NCBI GenBank assembly: GCA_964059195.1
Contig: CAXKWD010000002.1
Coordinates: forward strand, 165,794,559 to 165,858,558
From: Ectobius pallidus
Lineage: Eukaryota > Arthropoda > Insecta > Blattodea > Ectobiidae
DNA length: 64,000 nt
Direction of reading: 5' to 3'
A program made the position numbers and the translations under genes. A model generated the notes under the pieces. It worked only from the letters and a program-made list of their open reading frames with translations. It did not search any database and was not told the origin of the DNA. Below, one piece after another: positions 13,561 to 25,923 of the stretch; positions within the stretch are counted from its first letter, which is position 1, and each line of letters opens with the position of its first letter.

Positions 13561-14648
13561 TTATGTTTCCTCGGAAACACAAGACATTTTTGAGATTATA
13601 TTGTTAATGTAAAAACAATATATTTTATTCTTGGAGATGAAAGTCGCGCAGGATCTCAGAAAAGTCGAAATAAAACCATTTTATCAGCCTAGTACATAAA
13701 AACTCCCAAGAGACGAACGTCATAACATTTCATTGGGAATAAAAGGCGTGTACATCAACAATAAAAATGTACCATAGTTTACGAGATAACGACTGTCGAA
13801 CCGTTGAAAACGACTCACACGAAAAAAGTCATATCGGGAAAAATAACATCTTTTACGATTCCGCATACTCACAGCATAAAAGAAACTTTCGGAAATGAAA
13901 ATATAATCGACGCTAACGGAGGTTGGCAGGGCTGAGAATCCCGGGAAGGCATGCAGCTTCTATTAAACCACAGGATTGTATAAGAGTGCAAAAAGAACAG
14001 TTTCAACTGCTTTTGCATATAAACTTATGTCTCCTCGGAAACACAAGACATTTTTGAGATTATATTGTTAATGTAAAAACAATATTTTTTATTCTTGGAG
14101 ATGAAAGTCGCGCAGGATTTTAGAAAAGTCGAAATAAAACCATTTTATCAGCCTAGTACATAAAAACTCCCAAGAGACGAACGTCATAACATTTCATTAC
14201 GAATAAAACAGTGTACATCAACAATAAAAATGTACCATAGTTTACGAGATAACGGCTGACGAACCGTTGAAAACGCCTCGCACGAAAAAAGTCATATCGG
14301 CAAAAATAACATCCTTTTCAATTCCGCACACTCCCAGCATAGAAGAAACTTACGGAAATAAAAATAAAATCGACGCTTACGAAAGGTGGCATGGCTGAGA
14401 ATCCCGGGAAGGCATGCAGCTTCTATTAAAGCACAGGATTGTATAAGAGTGCAAAAAGAACAGTTTCAACTGCTTTTGCATATAAACTTATGTCTCCTCG
14501 GAAACACAAGACATTTTTGAGATTATATTGTTAATGTAAAAACAATATTTTTTATTCTTGGAGATGAAAGTCGCGCAGGATTTTAGAAAAGTCGAAATAA
14601 AATCATTTTATCAGCCTAGTACATAAAAACTCCCAAGAGACAAACGTC

Positions 14649-14709
<61 letters not shown>

Positions 14710-14720
14710 GATAGATAGAG
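14649..14720 (-). repeat. (GATA)n microsatellite forming the LINE 3' tail
   Basis: About 15 perfect GATA units, then two interrupted blocks (gatagag), lie between the satellite and the LINE 3' UTR. On the element strand this is a (TATC)n tail downstream of AATAAA. CR1/L2-group elements typically end in short tandem repeats, so the tract is best read as the element's own tail, possibly lengthened by slippage. The first bases (ata) overlap the satellite target. Confidence 0.9.
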
Positions 14721-14721
14721 A

Positions 14722-14727
14722 TTTATT
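14722..14727 (-). terminator. AATAAA poly(A) signal of the LINE
   Basis: TTTATT on the plus strand reads AATAAA on the element strand. It lies 60-odd bases after the ORF2 stop and immediately before the microsatellite tail, so the 3' UTR is very short. Confidence 0.5.
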
Positions 14728-14788
14728 GCTGGAGACATAGTCAATGTATAGCAACGTCAATAAAATAAAATACAACTTACAACTATAA

Positions 14789-17701
14789 TTAAAACCACTC
14801 AATATTATAATACTCTTCAACACTGTAGAGAGGGTTAGTTGATAAAAATCTCCTGATTGTTCTTTTAAAATTACTTAAAGTCATTATCTTTATGCTTTCT
14901 GGCAGACTATTGAATAAATTCAATGACATCACCTCATAACTATTCTGAGTCTTGGTATATTTACATTTATTTATATATAAATAACTACTGCTTCGAGTAG
15001 GATAGTTATGAAGAGATGTGCATCGAGTGTAATCAGACAAGTTCTTCTTTACATGAATAAGACAATTAAAAACATATATACATGGAAGGGTAAGAATACC
15101 AAGTTCGATAAAAAGTGGTTTACAGTGTGCTTTCAGGGGAGCTCCGCATATTATCCTCACTGCCCTCTTTTGCAGTAGTAGAAGTTTGTTTGTGTAAGCA
15201 TGGTTGCCCCACAGCAAGACTCCGTAGCTTAGATGACTGTATATATGACTATAATAAACAGTTGTTAAAGTTGTTTTACTAATACTGTGACTAAGAACTC
15301 TTAGCATAAACAGACCTTTGCTAATTTTACTTGCTACATATTTGATATGGGACTTCCATCCTAAATCGGGATCGAGATAAATGCCTAGGAACTTAACAGA
15401 AGAATCAATGTGATATGAAGATCTGCGTAAACTAAATTTGGTGCTAACCGTTTTATTCTGATTGAGACTAAGTTTATTAGAATTACACCAATCCTGTATT
15501 TGTATAGAAATCGTTTCAAGTTTACTGTCTAGATTTTCATTGCTTGAACTACAGATATTCAAGGCTAGATCATCTGCAAAAAGATAAGTTTCCAGGCATC
15601 CATCGCTTATGCTATCAGGAAGATCATTGATGTAAATCAAAAATAAAACTGGACCCAGTACCGAGCCCTGTGGGACACCATACTTAACATGTCTAAAATG
15701 AGAATGTTTCCCATGTAAGTACACAGATTGCTGCCTGTCAGATAGATATGAAGACAAAATGTTAATGCCTTTGGAGTCAAAACCATAAAAATCAAGTTTA
15801 CTCATCAGAATTTCATGAGAGATTGTGTCGAATGCCTTTGTGAGATCAAAGAAACGCCCACATGTCAAGTCACCACATTCAAGTGCATCTAAGCTTCTCT
15901 TTGTGAACGCCGTTATGGCTTCAACAGTACTATGGCCAGCTCGAAAGCCAAATTGATTAGGCGAAAATAATAGACTATCTTCAAAGTAATTAATTATCTG
16001 TTTGTTTAGCAATATCTCGAAAGCCTTTGACACAATTGGAATAATACTAATAGGTCTGTAATTAGCGTATTCAGATTTACTTCCTTTCTTGTGAATAGGA
16101 ATAACTTTAACTATTTTAAAAGAATCAGGAAATGAAGCATTGTCAATACAGATATTAAAAATGTGTGTTAGAGGTTCACATATGAACATGGCAGCTAGTT
16201 TTAATATTTTAGAGTTGAGGTTATAAACATCAACACAAGAACTGTTACTGAGCTTTAAAATGATAGAATAAACATTTTCAACCGACACATGGGTAAATCT
16301 GAACATGCTACTAGTCTGTCTTGTGTTATTGTACATTATATCTATGGGATTATCATTATCTTTTATGTTATTAACAATTTGATCAACTTGATCGGTAAAA
16401 AAGGAATTCAGTTTGTCAATATCCAGATCAACATCAATTGTTTTATGCTTAGAATCGTTATTTAGTAAATTTGAAATTACAGACCACGTGGTTTTGGAAG
16501 AATTATTTGAGTCACTTATTATTTTAGAATAGTAATTTACCTTAGTAACTTTGAGCAGGTTCCTGTAATCATTTCGGAGCTTGTTATAAGTATTCTTGAG
16601 TTCGGTCATACCATATTGTGTACACAATTCGTAGTAGAACATACATTTTTCTTTTAAACTGTGGAGCTCACCCGTGTACCACTTGTTATCTTTACCCCTC
16701 TCTACAGGTCCAGGTTTAAAAACAGTAAAAGGAAAAGCTCTATCTGCAATATCTGATAAAACTGATAAAAAATAGTTGGCTTTCTCATTAAGATCAGCTA
16801 TGCCATACATTGTTGTCCAACTTAATTGCTTTAACAAAAATATAAAATAATAAGTACTTAACACATTAAAAGAGCGCTTAAGTTTTGGCTTGACATTTTC
16901 GCCAGTATCATTTTTTCCTATGTTGGTTTGAAGCAGTATGGCATTATGGTCAGACACTATAGTAGGCACAACATTAGCAGCATAAATTTTGTCAACAGGT
17001 ATATTAGTGATTACATTGTCAATGCAAGTGCCAGTTAATCCGTCACTACTAGGCCTAGTAGGCTCGTGAATCATAGGGCGAATACCAAAACTATCAAACA
17101 CATTTAAAAGATCACTAATTTCAGTACTATTTACAATAAAATCAACATTAAAATCTGCAGCTAATACTATATGTTTGTTCATGTCATTTTTGTAGGCACT
17201 ATTTAAAAGCTCGTATAGTTTGGTTAAAAACGTGTCAAAGCATGACCTGGTGTTGTCAGGTTTTCGATATAAAGAAATACATAAAATATTATGCATATGT
17301 ATGTACGTAGAGCAAACTTCAAATGTAAAGAGTGTGCTTAAGTTGGGAACGTTGATTTTACTGGTACGAAGCGAATTACTCACATATATTGCTGAACCCC
17401 CATGCATATTGCTAGTTGGTCGACAATAATAATCCGATAAGGAATATCCTGGAATTCTGAGCAGAATCAATTCATCTGCACTCAACCAGTGCTCAACAAT
17501 ACATAATATGTGGATATCGTATTCGTTTAGTAGTGTTGAAATGTAATCGAGTTTGTTCAAGATACTTTGTACATTCCAATATAGTATATTTAAACCATGG
17601 TCTTTAGTTATTTTTACGTTAATGAAGTTACGTGTCGAAGGTTTGTTACTGTGGTACATTTCGCTATTTAAGTTTGTTCTGTTTTCTTTGATCCCTGTCA
17701 T
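14789..17701 (-). CDS. LINE ORF2: AP-type endonuclease plus reverse transcriptase
   Basis: This 970-aa reading frame has no internal stop and encodes the enzyme that nicks the target and copies element RNA by target-primed reverse transcription. The N-terminal endonuclease covers about residues 36-260. Visible residues are N43 in YWN, E70 in IVEHW, GG at 101-102, LYRKPD at 144-149, AADFN at 181-185, CIDN at 226-229 and SDHN at 250-253. The reverse transcriptase covers about 525-790: VIPIHKKG (533-540), YRPIS (548-552), motif A FDLTKAFD (618-625, likely catalytic D619), motif B GVPQGSVLGP (675-684), and motif C FADD (708-711, with F where Y is common). The C-terminal third has conserved-looking C/H residues but no RNase H that I recognise. 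The ATG at 17701 is 86 bp after the ORF1 stop. All key catalytic residues look present. Confidence 0.95.
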   Translation of the reverse strand: MTGIKENRTNLNSEMYHSNKPSTRNFINVKITKDHGLNILYWNVQSILNKLDYISTLLNEYDIHILCIVEHWLSADELILLRIPGYSLSDYYCRPTSNMHGGSAIYVSNSLRTSKINVPNLSTLFTFEVCSTYIHMHNILCISLYRKPDNTRSCFDTFLTKLYELLNSAYKNDMNKHIVLAADFNVDFIVNSTEISDLLNVFDSFGIRPMIHEPTRPSSDGLTGTCIDNVITNIPVDKIYAANVVPTIVSDHNAILLQTNIGKNDTGENVKPKLKRSFNVLSTYYFIFLLKQLSWTTMYGIADLNEKANYFLSVLSDIADRAFPFTVFKPGPVERGKDNKWYTGELHSLKEKCMFYYELCTQYGMTELKNTYNKLRNDYRNLLKVTKVNYYSKIISDSNNSSKTTWSVISNLLNNDSKHKTIDVDLDIDKLNSFFTDQVDQIVNNIKDNDNPIDIMYNNTRQTSSMFRFTHVSVENVYSIILKLSNSSCVDVYNLNSKILKLAAMFICEPLTHIFNICIDNASFPDSFKIVKVIPIHKKGSKSEYANYRPISIIPIVSKAFEILLNKQIINYFEDSLLFSPNQFGFRAGHSTVEAITAFTKRSLDALECGDLTCGRFFDLTKAFDTISHEILMSKLDFYGFDSKGINILSSYLSDRQQSVYLHGKHSHFRHVKYGVPQGSVLGPVLFLIYINDLPDSISDGCLETYLFADDLALNICSSSNENLDSKLETISIQIQDWCNSNKLSLNQNKTVSTKFSLRRSSYHIDSSVKFLGIYLDPDLGWKSHIKYVASKISKGLFMLRVLSHSISKTTLTTVYYSHIYSHLSYGVLLWGNHAYTNKLLLLQKRAVRIICGAPLKAHCKPLFIELGILTLPCIYVFNCLIHVKKNLSDYTRCTSLHNYPTRSSSYLYINKCKYTKTQNSYEVMSLNLFNSLPESIKIMTLSNFKRTIRRFLSTNPLYSVEEYYNIEWF

Positions 17702-17787
17702 GCATTGGATGTTATTATGTAAAATATTTGCACCATCAGTGGTAAGCAGTCCTGATTCTTGTTTGTCGTGTTCAAGTCCTTTCTTCG

Positions 17788-18800
17788 TTAGGTTGGATTT
17801 TTCCTCCTCACATCCTTTTCGTTTAAAGATTTTTTAGGAAATCTAAATTTACTTATAAAAGATCCAGATGGCCAAAAATCAGAAGAATAAATGTCATCAA
17901 ATATAGAATATGGAATTCCCACTTTAAAAGAGCTATAGTTAGGGTATTTAGTTGAGAGTTTCTCAACTTGATATTCTGCTGGTTTGAACTCCTTCAGATA
18001 TTCTAAGATATCACCACACTCCATACTAGGATTTAACCTGGAGACAAACAGGAAATTAAGTTTTTCAACTGTGCTTAATGTCTTTTTACTTGATGAGCCT
18101 GTGATGTAATCTTTATTTCGTTTGTTACTGCCATTATTACTTAGTTCAATTTTCCTCTTCTTCCTGTACGACTTAACGGTCCACTCATCTTCACTTTTGT
18201 CGTTAGATTCAACATTACATTCACTCAGTATATCCAAAGATGGATACAACGAACTTTTATTGTTTACATCACCTGAGGTTGATATTTGAACTACATCACT
18301 GTAGAGAGCAGGTGCAGCCTTCAGAAGCAGTGAGTCTTGTTTGGTACAGTCCAACTTTGAGGGGTCAAGATACAGTTTTTCATGTTCACAAGTGCCGGCA
18401 ATTCTTCCGTCAACATTACTTTCACACAAGTCTCTGTTTCCAGAATTTTTAGCACAAATATTTTCCTCTTTACTTGAAGCAGTACTAGCATTGATCTCCT
18501 TACATTTCTGTTTGTTGTTTGAGGTTACGTGATTAGGTGGCTGTGCTGAGTTTACTACACATTCAGCTTGAAGGTTTTCAATTTTTTCTAGTAGATTAAT
18601 TTTGTCTTTCAGTAATTCAATTTCATAACGTAACTCTTTTATTATAATGTCCTTTTGTTCTAGAACATAGTTCAACATACGATAACTTACCTTCTCATCA
18701 GCAGTATCTATCGCTTTTAGTTCATCTGCCTCGTCTGTTTTATCAGCACTACAACACACAATTGCATCGTCACTAATATACTGAATGTTATTACTTAATT
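17788..18800 (-). CDS. LINE ORF1, 5'-truncated (nucleic-acid-binding protein)
   Basis: This is the partial first ORF of the LINE; its product is expected to bind element RNA. The frame is open from the 5' junction at 18800, and even reads on into satellite, with no ATG until 18678. The codon at 18759 is GTG and is not a credible eukaryotic start. Residue numbers below count from 18759. Residues 26-66 are rich in L, I, E and K and look like a coiled coil. Residues 190-230 are basic. The C-terminal part has FVSRLNP (238-244), YSSFKVGIP (275-283) and FWPSG (295-299), a pattern I associate with ORF1 of insect CR1-like elements. No zinc finger survives. It ends with TAA at 17790-17788. Family assignment is from memory and is moderate. 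Confidence 0.75.
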
Positions 18801-21727
18801 TAACATTTAATTGCGAATAAAACAGTGTACATCAACAATAAAAATGTACCATAGTTTACGAGATAACGGCTGACCAACCGTTGAAAACGCCTCGCACGAA
18901 AAAAGTCATATCGGCAAAAATAACATCCTTTTCAATTCCGCACACTCCCAGCATAGAAGAAACTTACGGAAATAAAAATAAAATCGACGCTTACGAAAGG
19001 TGGCATGGCTGAGAATCCCGGGAAGGCATGCAGCTTCTATAAAAGCGCAGGATTGTATAACAGGGGAAAAAAAAAAACAGTTTCATCTGCCTTTGGCATA
19101 TAAACTTATGTTTCCTCGGAAACACAAGACACTTTTGAGATTATATTGTTAATGTAAAAACAATATTTTTTATTCTTGGAGAAGAAAATCGCGCAGGATT
19201 TTAGAAAAGTCGAAATAAAACCATTTTATCAGCCTATTACATAAAAACTCCCAAGAGACGAACGTCATAACATTTCATTGCGAATAAAAGCGTGTACATC
19301 AACAATAAAAATGTACCATAGTTTACGAGATAACGGCTGTCGAACCGTTGAAAACGACTCACACGATAAGAGTCATATCGGCAAAAAAAACATCTTTTAT
19401 AATTCCGCATACTCACAGCATAAAAGAAATTTTCGGAAATAAAAATAAAATCGACGCTAACGGAAGTTGGAAGGGCTGAGAATCCCGGGAAGGCATGCAG
19501 CTTCTATTAAAGCACAGGATTGTATAAGAGTGGAAAAAGAACAGTTTCAACTGCTTTTGCATATAAACTTATGTTTCCTCGGAAACACAAGACATTTTTG
19601 AGATTATATTGTTAATGTAAAAACAATATATTTTATTCTTGGAGATGAAAGTCGCGCAGGATCTCAGAAAAGTCGAAATAAAACCATTTTATCAGCCTAG
19701 TACATAAAAACTCCCAAGAGACGAACGTCATAACATTTCATTGGGAATAAAAGCGTGTACATCAACAATAAAAATGTACCATAGTTTACGAGATAACGAC
19801 TGTCGAACCGTTGAAAACGACTCACACGAAAAAAGTCATATCGGCAAAAATAACATCTTTTACGATTCCGCATACTCACAGCATAAAAGAAACTTTCGGA
19901 AATGAAAATATAATCGACGCTAACGGAGGTTGGCAGGGCTGAGAATCCCGGGAAGGCATGCAGCTTCTATAAAAGCGGAGGATTGTATAAGAGTGCAAAA
20001 AGAACAGTTTCAACTGCTTTTGCATATAAACTTATGTCTCCTCGGAAACACAAGACATTTTTGAGATTATATTGTTAATGTAAAAACAATATTTTTTATT
20101 CTTGGAGATGAAAGTCGCGCAGGATTTTAGAAAAGTCGATATAAAACCATTTTATCAGCCTAGTACATAAAAACTCCCAAGAGACGAACGTCATAACATT
20201 TCATTGCGAATAAAAGCGTGTACATCAACAATAAAAATATACCATAGTTTACGAGATAACGGCTGTCGAACCGTTGAAAACGACTCACACGAAAAAAGTC
20301 ATATCGGCAAAAATAACATCTTTTTCAAATCCGCATACTCACAGCATAAAAGAAACTTTCAGAAATAAAACTAAAATCGACGCTAACGGAAGTTGGCAGG
20401 GCTGAGAATCCCGGGAAGGCATGCAGCTTCTATTAAAGCGCAGGATTGTATAAGAGTGGAAAAAGAACAGTTTCAACTGCTTTTGCATATAAACTTATGT
20501 TTCCTCGGAAACACAAGACATTTTTGAGATTATATTGTTAATGTAAAAACAATATTTTTTATTCTTGGAGATGAAAAGCTCGCAGGATTTTACAAAAGTC
20601 GATATAAAACCATTTTATCAGCCTAGTACATAAAAACTCCCAAGAGACGAACGTCATAACATTTCATTGCGAATAAAAGCGTGTACATCAACAATAAAAA
20701 TATACCATAGTTTACGAGATAACGGCTGTCGAACCGTTGAAAACGACACACACGAAAAAAGTCATATCGGCAAAAATAACATCTTTTTCAAATCCGCATA
20801 CTCACAGCATAAAAGAAACTTTCAGAAATAAAACTAAAATCGACGCTAACGGAAGTTGGCAGGGCTGAGAATCCCGGGAATGAATGCAGCTTCTATAAAA
20901 GCGCATGATTGTATAAAAGTGGACAAAAAAACAGTTTCAACTGCCTTTGGCATATAAACTTATGTTTCCTCGGAAACACAAGACATTTTTGAGATTATAT
21001 TGTTATTGTAAAAGCAATATTTTTTATTCTTAAGATGAAAATCGCGCAGGATTTTAGAAAAGTCGAACTAAAACCATTTTATCAGCCTAGTACATAAAAA
21101 CTCCCAAGAGGCGAACGTCATAACATTTCATTGCGAATAAAAGCTTGTACATCAACAATAAAAATGTACCATAGTTTACGAGATAACGGCTGTCGAACCG
21201 TTGAAAACGCCTCACACGAAAAAAGTAATATCGGCAAAAATAACATCTTTTACAATTCCGCACACTCACAGCATAAAAGAAACTTTCGAAAATAAAAATA
21301 AAATCAACGCTTACGGAAGTTGGTAGGGCTGAGAATCCCGGGAAGGCATGCAGCTTCTATTAAAAAGTAGGATTGTATAAGAGTGGAAAAAGAACAGTTT
21401 CAACTGCTTTTGCATATAAACATATGTTTCCTCGGAAACGCAAGAAATTTTTGAGATTATATTGTTAATGTAAAAACAGTATCTTTTATTCTTGGAGATG
21501 AAAAGCTCGCAGGATTTTACAAAAGTCGATATAAAACCTTTTTATCAGCCTAGTACATAAAAACTCCCAAGAGACGAACGTCATAACATTTCATTGCGAA
21601 TAAAACAGTGTACATCAACAATAAAAATGTACCATAGTTTACGAGATAACGGCTGTCGAACCGTTGAAAACGCCTCGCACGAAAAAAGTCATATCGGCAA
21701 AAATAACATCTTTTACAATTCCGCACA

Positions 21728-24440
21728 CTCACAGCATAAAAGAAACTTCGGAAATAAAAATAAAATCGACGCTTACGAAAGTTGGCAGGGCTGAGAATCC
21801 CGGGAAGGAATGCAGCTTCTATAAAAGCGCAGGATTGTATAAAAGTGGACAAAAAAAAGTTTCAACTGCCTTTGGCATATAAACTTATGTTTCCTCGGAA
21901 ACACAAGACATTATTGAGATTATATTGTTATTGTAAAAGCAATATTTTTTATTCTTAAGATGAAAATCGCGCAGGATTTTAGAAAAGTCGAACTAAAACC
22001 ATTTTATCAGCCTAGTACATAAAAACTCCTAAGAGACGAACGTCATAACATTTCATTGCGAATAAAAGCTTGTACATCAACAATAAAAATGTACCATAGT
22101 TTACGAGATAACGGCTGTCGAACCGTTGAAAACGCCTCACACGAAAAGAGTCATATCGGCAAAAATAACATCTTTTACAATTCCGCACACTCTCAGCATA
22201 AAAGAAACTTTCGGAAATAAAAATAAAATCTACGCCTACGGAAGATGGTAGGGCTTAGAATCCCGGGAAGGCATGCAGCTTCTATTAAAGAGCACGATTG
22301 TATAAGAGTGGAAAAAGAACAGTTTTAACTGCTTTTGCATATTAACTAATGTTTCCTCGGAAACGCAAGAAATTTTTGAGATTATATTGTTAATGTAAAA
22401 ACAGTATCTTTTATTCTTGGAGATGAAAATCGCGCAGGATTATAGAAAACTCGAAATAAAAACGTTTTATCAGCGTACTACATAAATCCTCCCAAATGAC
22501 AAAAGGCATAACTTTTCATTGCGAATATAACCATGTACATCAACAATAAAAATGTACAATAGTTTACGAGATAAAGGCTTTCGAACCGTTGAAAACGCCT
22601 CGCACGAAAAAAGTCATATCGGCAAAAATAACATCTTTTTCAATTCCGCACACTCACGGCATAAAAGATACTTTCGGAAATAAAAATAAAATCGACGCTT
22701 ACGAAAGTTGGCATGGCAGAGAATCCCGGGAAGGCATGCAGCTTCTATAAAAGCGCAGGATTTTATAACAGTGTAAAAAAAACAGTTTCAACTGCCTTTG
22801 GCATATAAACTTATGTTTCCTCGGAAACACAAGACATTTTTAAGATTATATTGTTAATGTAAAAACAATATTTTTTATTCTTGGAGATGAAAGTCGCGCA
22901 GGATTTTAGAAAAGTCGAAATAAAACCATTTTATCAGCTAGTACATAAAAACTCCCAAGAGACGAACGTCATAACATTTCATTGCGAATAAAACCGTGTA
23001 CATCAACAATAAAAATGTACCATAGTTTACGAGATAACGGCTGTCGAAGCGTTGAAAACGCCTCGCACGAAAAAAGTCATATCGGCAAAAATAACGTCTT
23101 TTACAGTTCCGCACAATCACAGCATAAAAGAAACTTTCGGAAATAAAAATAAAATCGACGCTTACGAAAGTTGGCATGGCTGAGAATCCCGGGAAGGCAT
23201 GCAGCTTCTATAAAAGCGCAGGATTGTATAACAGTGTGGAAAAAAACAGTTTCAACTGCCTTTGGCATATAAACTTATGTTTCCTCGGAAACACAAGACA
23301 TTTTTGAGATTATATTGTTAATGTAAAAACAGTATCTTTTATTCTTGGAGATGAAAATCGCGCAGGATTTTAAAAAACTCAAAATAAAAACGTTTTATCA
23401 GCGTACTACATGAATCCTCCCAAATGACAAAAGGCATAACTTTTCATTGCGAATATAACCATGTACATCAACAATAAAAATGTACCCTAGTTTACGAGAT
23501 AAAAGCTTTCGAACCGTTGAAAACGACTCGCACGATAAAAGTCATATCGGCAAAAATAACATCTTTTTCAATTCCGCACACTCACGGCATAAAAGAAACT
23601 TTCGGAAATAAAAATAAAATCGACGCTTACGAAAGTTGGCATGGCAGAGAATCCCGGGAAGGCATGCAGCTTCTATAAAAGCGCAGGATTTTATAACAGT
23701 GTAAGGAAAACAGTTTCAACTGCCTTTGGCATATAAGCTTATGTTTCCTCGGAAACACAAGACATTTTTGAGATTATATTGTTAATGTAAAAATATTTTT
23801 TATTCTTGGAGATGAAAATCGCGCAGGATTTTAGAAAAGTCGAAATAAAACCATTTTATCAGCCTATTACATAAAAACTCCCAAGAGACGAACGTCATAA
23901 CATTTCATTGCGAATAAAAGCGTGTACATCAACAAAAAAATGTACCATAGTTTACGAGATAACGGCTGTCGAACCGTTGAAAACGCCTCACACGAAAAAA
24001 GTAATGTCGGAAAAAATAACATCTTTTACAATTCCGCACACTCACAGCATAAAAGAAACTTTCGAAGATAAAAATAAAATCAACGCTTACGGAAGTTGGT
24101 AGGGCTGAGAATCCCGGGAAGGCATGCAGCTTCTATTAAAAAGTAGGATTGTATAAGAGTGGAAAAAGAACAGTTTCAACTGCTTTTGCATATAAACTTA
24201 TGTTTCCTCGGAAACGCAAGAAATTTTTGAGATTATATTGTTAATGTAAATACAGTATCTTTTATTCTTGGAGATGAAAATCGCGCAGGATTTTAGAAAA
24301 CTCGAAATAAAAACGTTTGATCAGCGTACTACATAAATCCTCCCAAATGACAAAAGGCATAACTTTTCATAGCGAATATAACCATGTACATCAACAATAA
24401 AAATGTACCATAGTTTACGAGATAAAGGCTTTCGAACCGT
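21728..24440. repeat. Segmental copy of the window's first ~3.2 kb
   Basis: Sequence from 21728 onward matches the window start in variant order at an offset of 21727 bp. From about position 2000 of the left copy the offset becomes 21262, so the right copy lacks one monomer, the one near 1450-1900 on the left. Shared rare variants include tactacatgaatcc (2145 and 23405), gtaaggaaaacag (about 2440 and 23702) and gcctacggaagatgg (505 and 22233). The match fades after about 3180 on the left and 24440 on the right. Confidence 0.8.
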
Positions 24441-25908
24441 TGAAAACGCTTTGCACGAAAAAAATCACATCGGCAAAAATAACATCTTTTACAATTCCGC
24501 ACACTCACAGCATAAAAAAACTTTCGGAAATAAAAATAAAATCGACGCTTACGAAAGTTGGCAGGGCTGAGAATCCTGGGAAGGGATGCAGCTCCTATAA
24601 GAGCGGAGGATTGTATAAAAGTGGAAAAATAAAAGTTTCAACTGCCTTTGGCATATAAACTTATGTTTCCTCGGAAACACAAGACACTTTTGAGATTATA
24701 TTGTTAATGTAATAACAATATTTTTTATTCTTGGAGATGAAAATCGCGCAGGATTTTAGAAAATTCGAAATAAAACCATTTTATCAGCCTATTACATAAA
24801 ATCTCCCAAGAGACGAACGTCATAACATTTCATTGCGAATAAAAGCGTGTACATCAACAATAAAAATGTACCATAGTTTACGAGATAACGGCTGTCGAAC
24901 CGTTGAAAACGCCTCACACGAAAAGAGTCATATCGGCAAAAATAACATCTTTTACAATTCTGCACACTCTCAGCATAAAAGAAACTTTCGGAAATAAAAA
25001 TAAAATCTACGCTTACGGAAGATGGTAGGGCTTAGAATCCCGGGAAGGCATGCAGCTTCTATTAAAGAGCACGATTGTACAAGAGTGGAAAAAGAACAGT
25101 TTCAACTCCTTTTGCATATTAACTTATGTTTCCTCGGAAACGCAAGAAATTTTTGAGATTATATTGTTAATGTAAAAACAGTATCTTTTATTCTTGGAGA
25201 TGAAAATAGCGCAGGATTTTAGAAAACTCGAAATAAAAACGGTTGATCAGCGTACTACATAAATCCTCCCAAATGACAAAAGGCATAACTTTTCATTGCG
25301 AATATAGCCATGTACATCAACAATAAAAATGTACCATAGTTTACGAGATAAAGGCTTTCGAACCGTTGAAAACGCCTCGCACGAAAAAAGTCATATCGGC
25401 AAAAATAACATCTTTTTCAATTCCGCACACTCACGGCATAAAAGATACTTTCGGAAATAAAAATAAAATCGACGCTAACGAAAGTTGACAGTTCTCAGAA
25501 TCCCGGGAAGGCATGCAGCTTCTATAAAAGCTCAGGATTTTATAACAGTGTAAAAAAAACTGTTTCAACTGCCTTTGGCATATAAACTTATGTTTCCTCG
25601 GAAACACAAGACATTTTTGAGATTATATTGTTAATGTAAAAACAATATTTTGTATTCTTGGAGATGAAAGTCGCGCAGGATTTTAGAAAAGGCGAAATAA
25701 AACCATTTTTTCAGCCTAGTACATAAAAACTCCCAAGAGACGAACGTCATAACATTTCATTGCGAATAAAACCGTGTACATCAACAATAAAAATGTACCA
25801 TAGTTTACGTGATAACGGCTGTCGAACCGTTGAAAACGCCTCGTACGAAAAAAGTCATATCGGCAGAAATAACATCTTTTTCAATTCCGCACACTCCCAG
25901 CATAAAAG

Positions 25909-25923
25909 AAATGTACCATAGTT
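25909..25923. repeat. Rearranged monomer with internal templated patch
   Basis: The usual run from cataaaagaaac to gaaagttggcatgg is replaced by aaatgtaccatagtt, which is normally found about 120 bp upstream in the same monomer. Around 30 bp of the normal monomer is missing. This looks like a repair junction filled from a nearby repeat copy. Confidence 0.7.

Larger units (their letters stand above)
1..14651. repeat. Satellite array, block 1 (about 32 monomers of ~462 bp)
   Basis: Tandem monomers continue past the left window edge. The landmark gtttcctcggaaac recurs at 162, 624, 1089, 1552 (as ggtttcc), 2017, 2481 and so on, giving steps of 457-465 bp. Each monomer also carries a cccggg site, a nearby gcatgc, and a gtacat...atgtac inverted pair. 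A-type monomers read ccattttatcagcctagtac and gataacggctgtcgaacc. B-type monomers read cgttttatcagcgtactac and gataaaggctttcgaacc. B types are seen near 730, 2110, 3040, 3960, 4880, 5810 and 11350. Monomers differ by point changes and short indels, mostly in A-tracts. No host gene is seen in this block. Confidence 0.97.
14652..18800 (-). mobile_element. 5'-truncated CR1-like LINE (non-LTR retrotransposon)
   Basis: A 4149-bp insertion on the minus strand splits one satellite monomer between cgtcata and taacattt. It contains, in transcription order, a partial ORF1, a complete ORF2 with endonuclease and reverse transcriptase, a short 3' UTR with an AATAAA signal, and a (TATC)n tail. Only a 2-bp TA is repeated at the two edges (14650-14651 and 18801-18802), so there is no convincing target duplication. 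That, together with the microsatellite tail and the ORF style, fits the CR1/L2 group rather than poly(A)-tailed jockey elements. The exact clade is inferred. ORF1 is already open at the 5' junction and no 5' UTR is present, so the element is 5'-truncated. The intact ORF2 suggests a fairly recent insertion. Confidence 0.92.

Noticed and set aside
17220..17429. Plus-strand ORFs within the LINE (also 17553-17837, 18240-18452 and 18341-18532)
   Set aside because: They lie antisense to ORF1 and ORF2, which carry clear domains; no motif supports the plus-strand readings.
18678..18759. GTG at 18759 as the true start of ORF1
   Set aside because: GTG is not a usual eukaryotic start, and the frame is open upstream to the truncation point. 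The protein is 5'-truncated.
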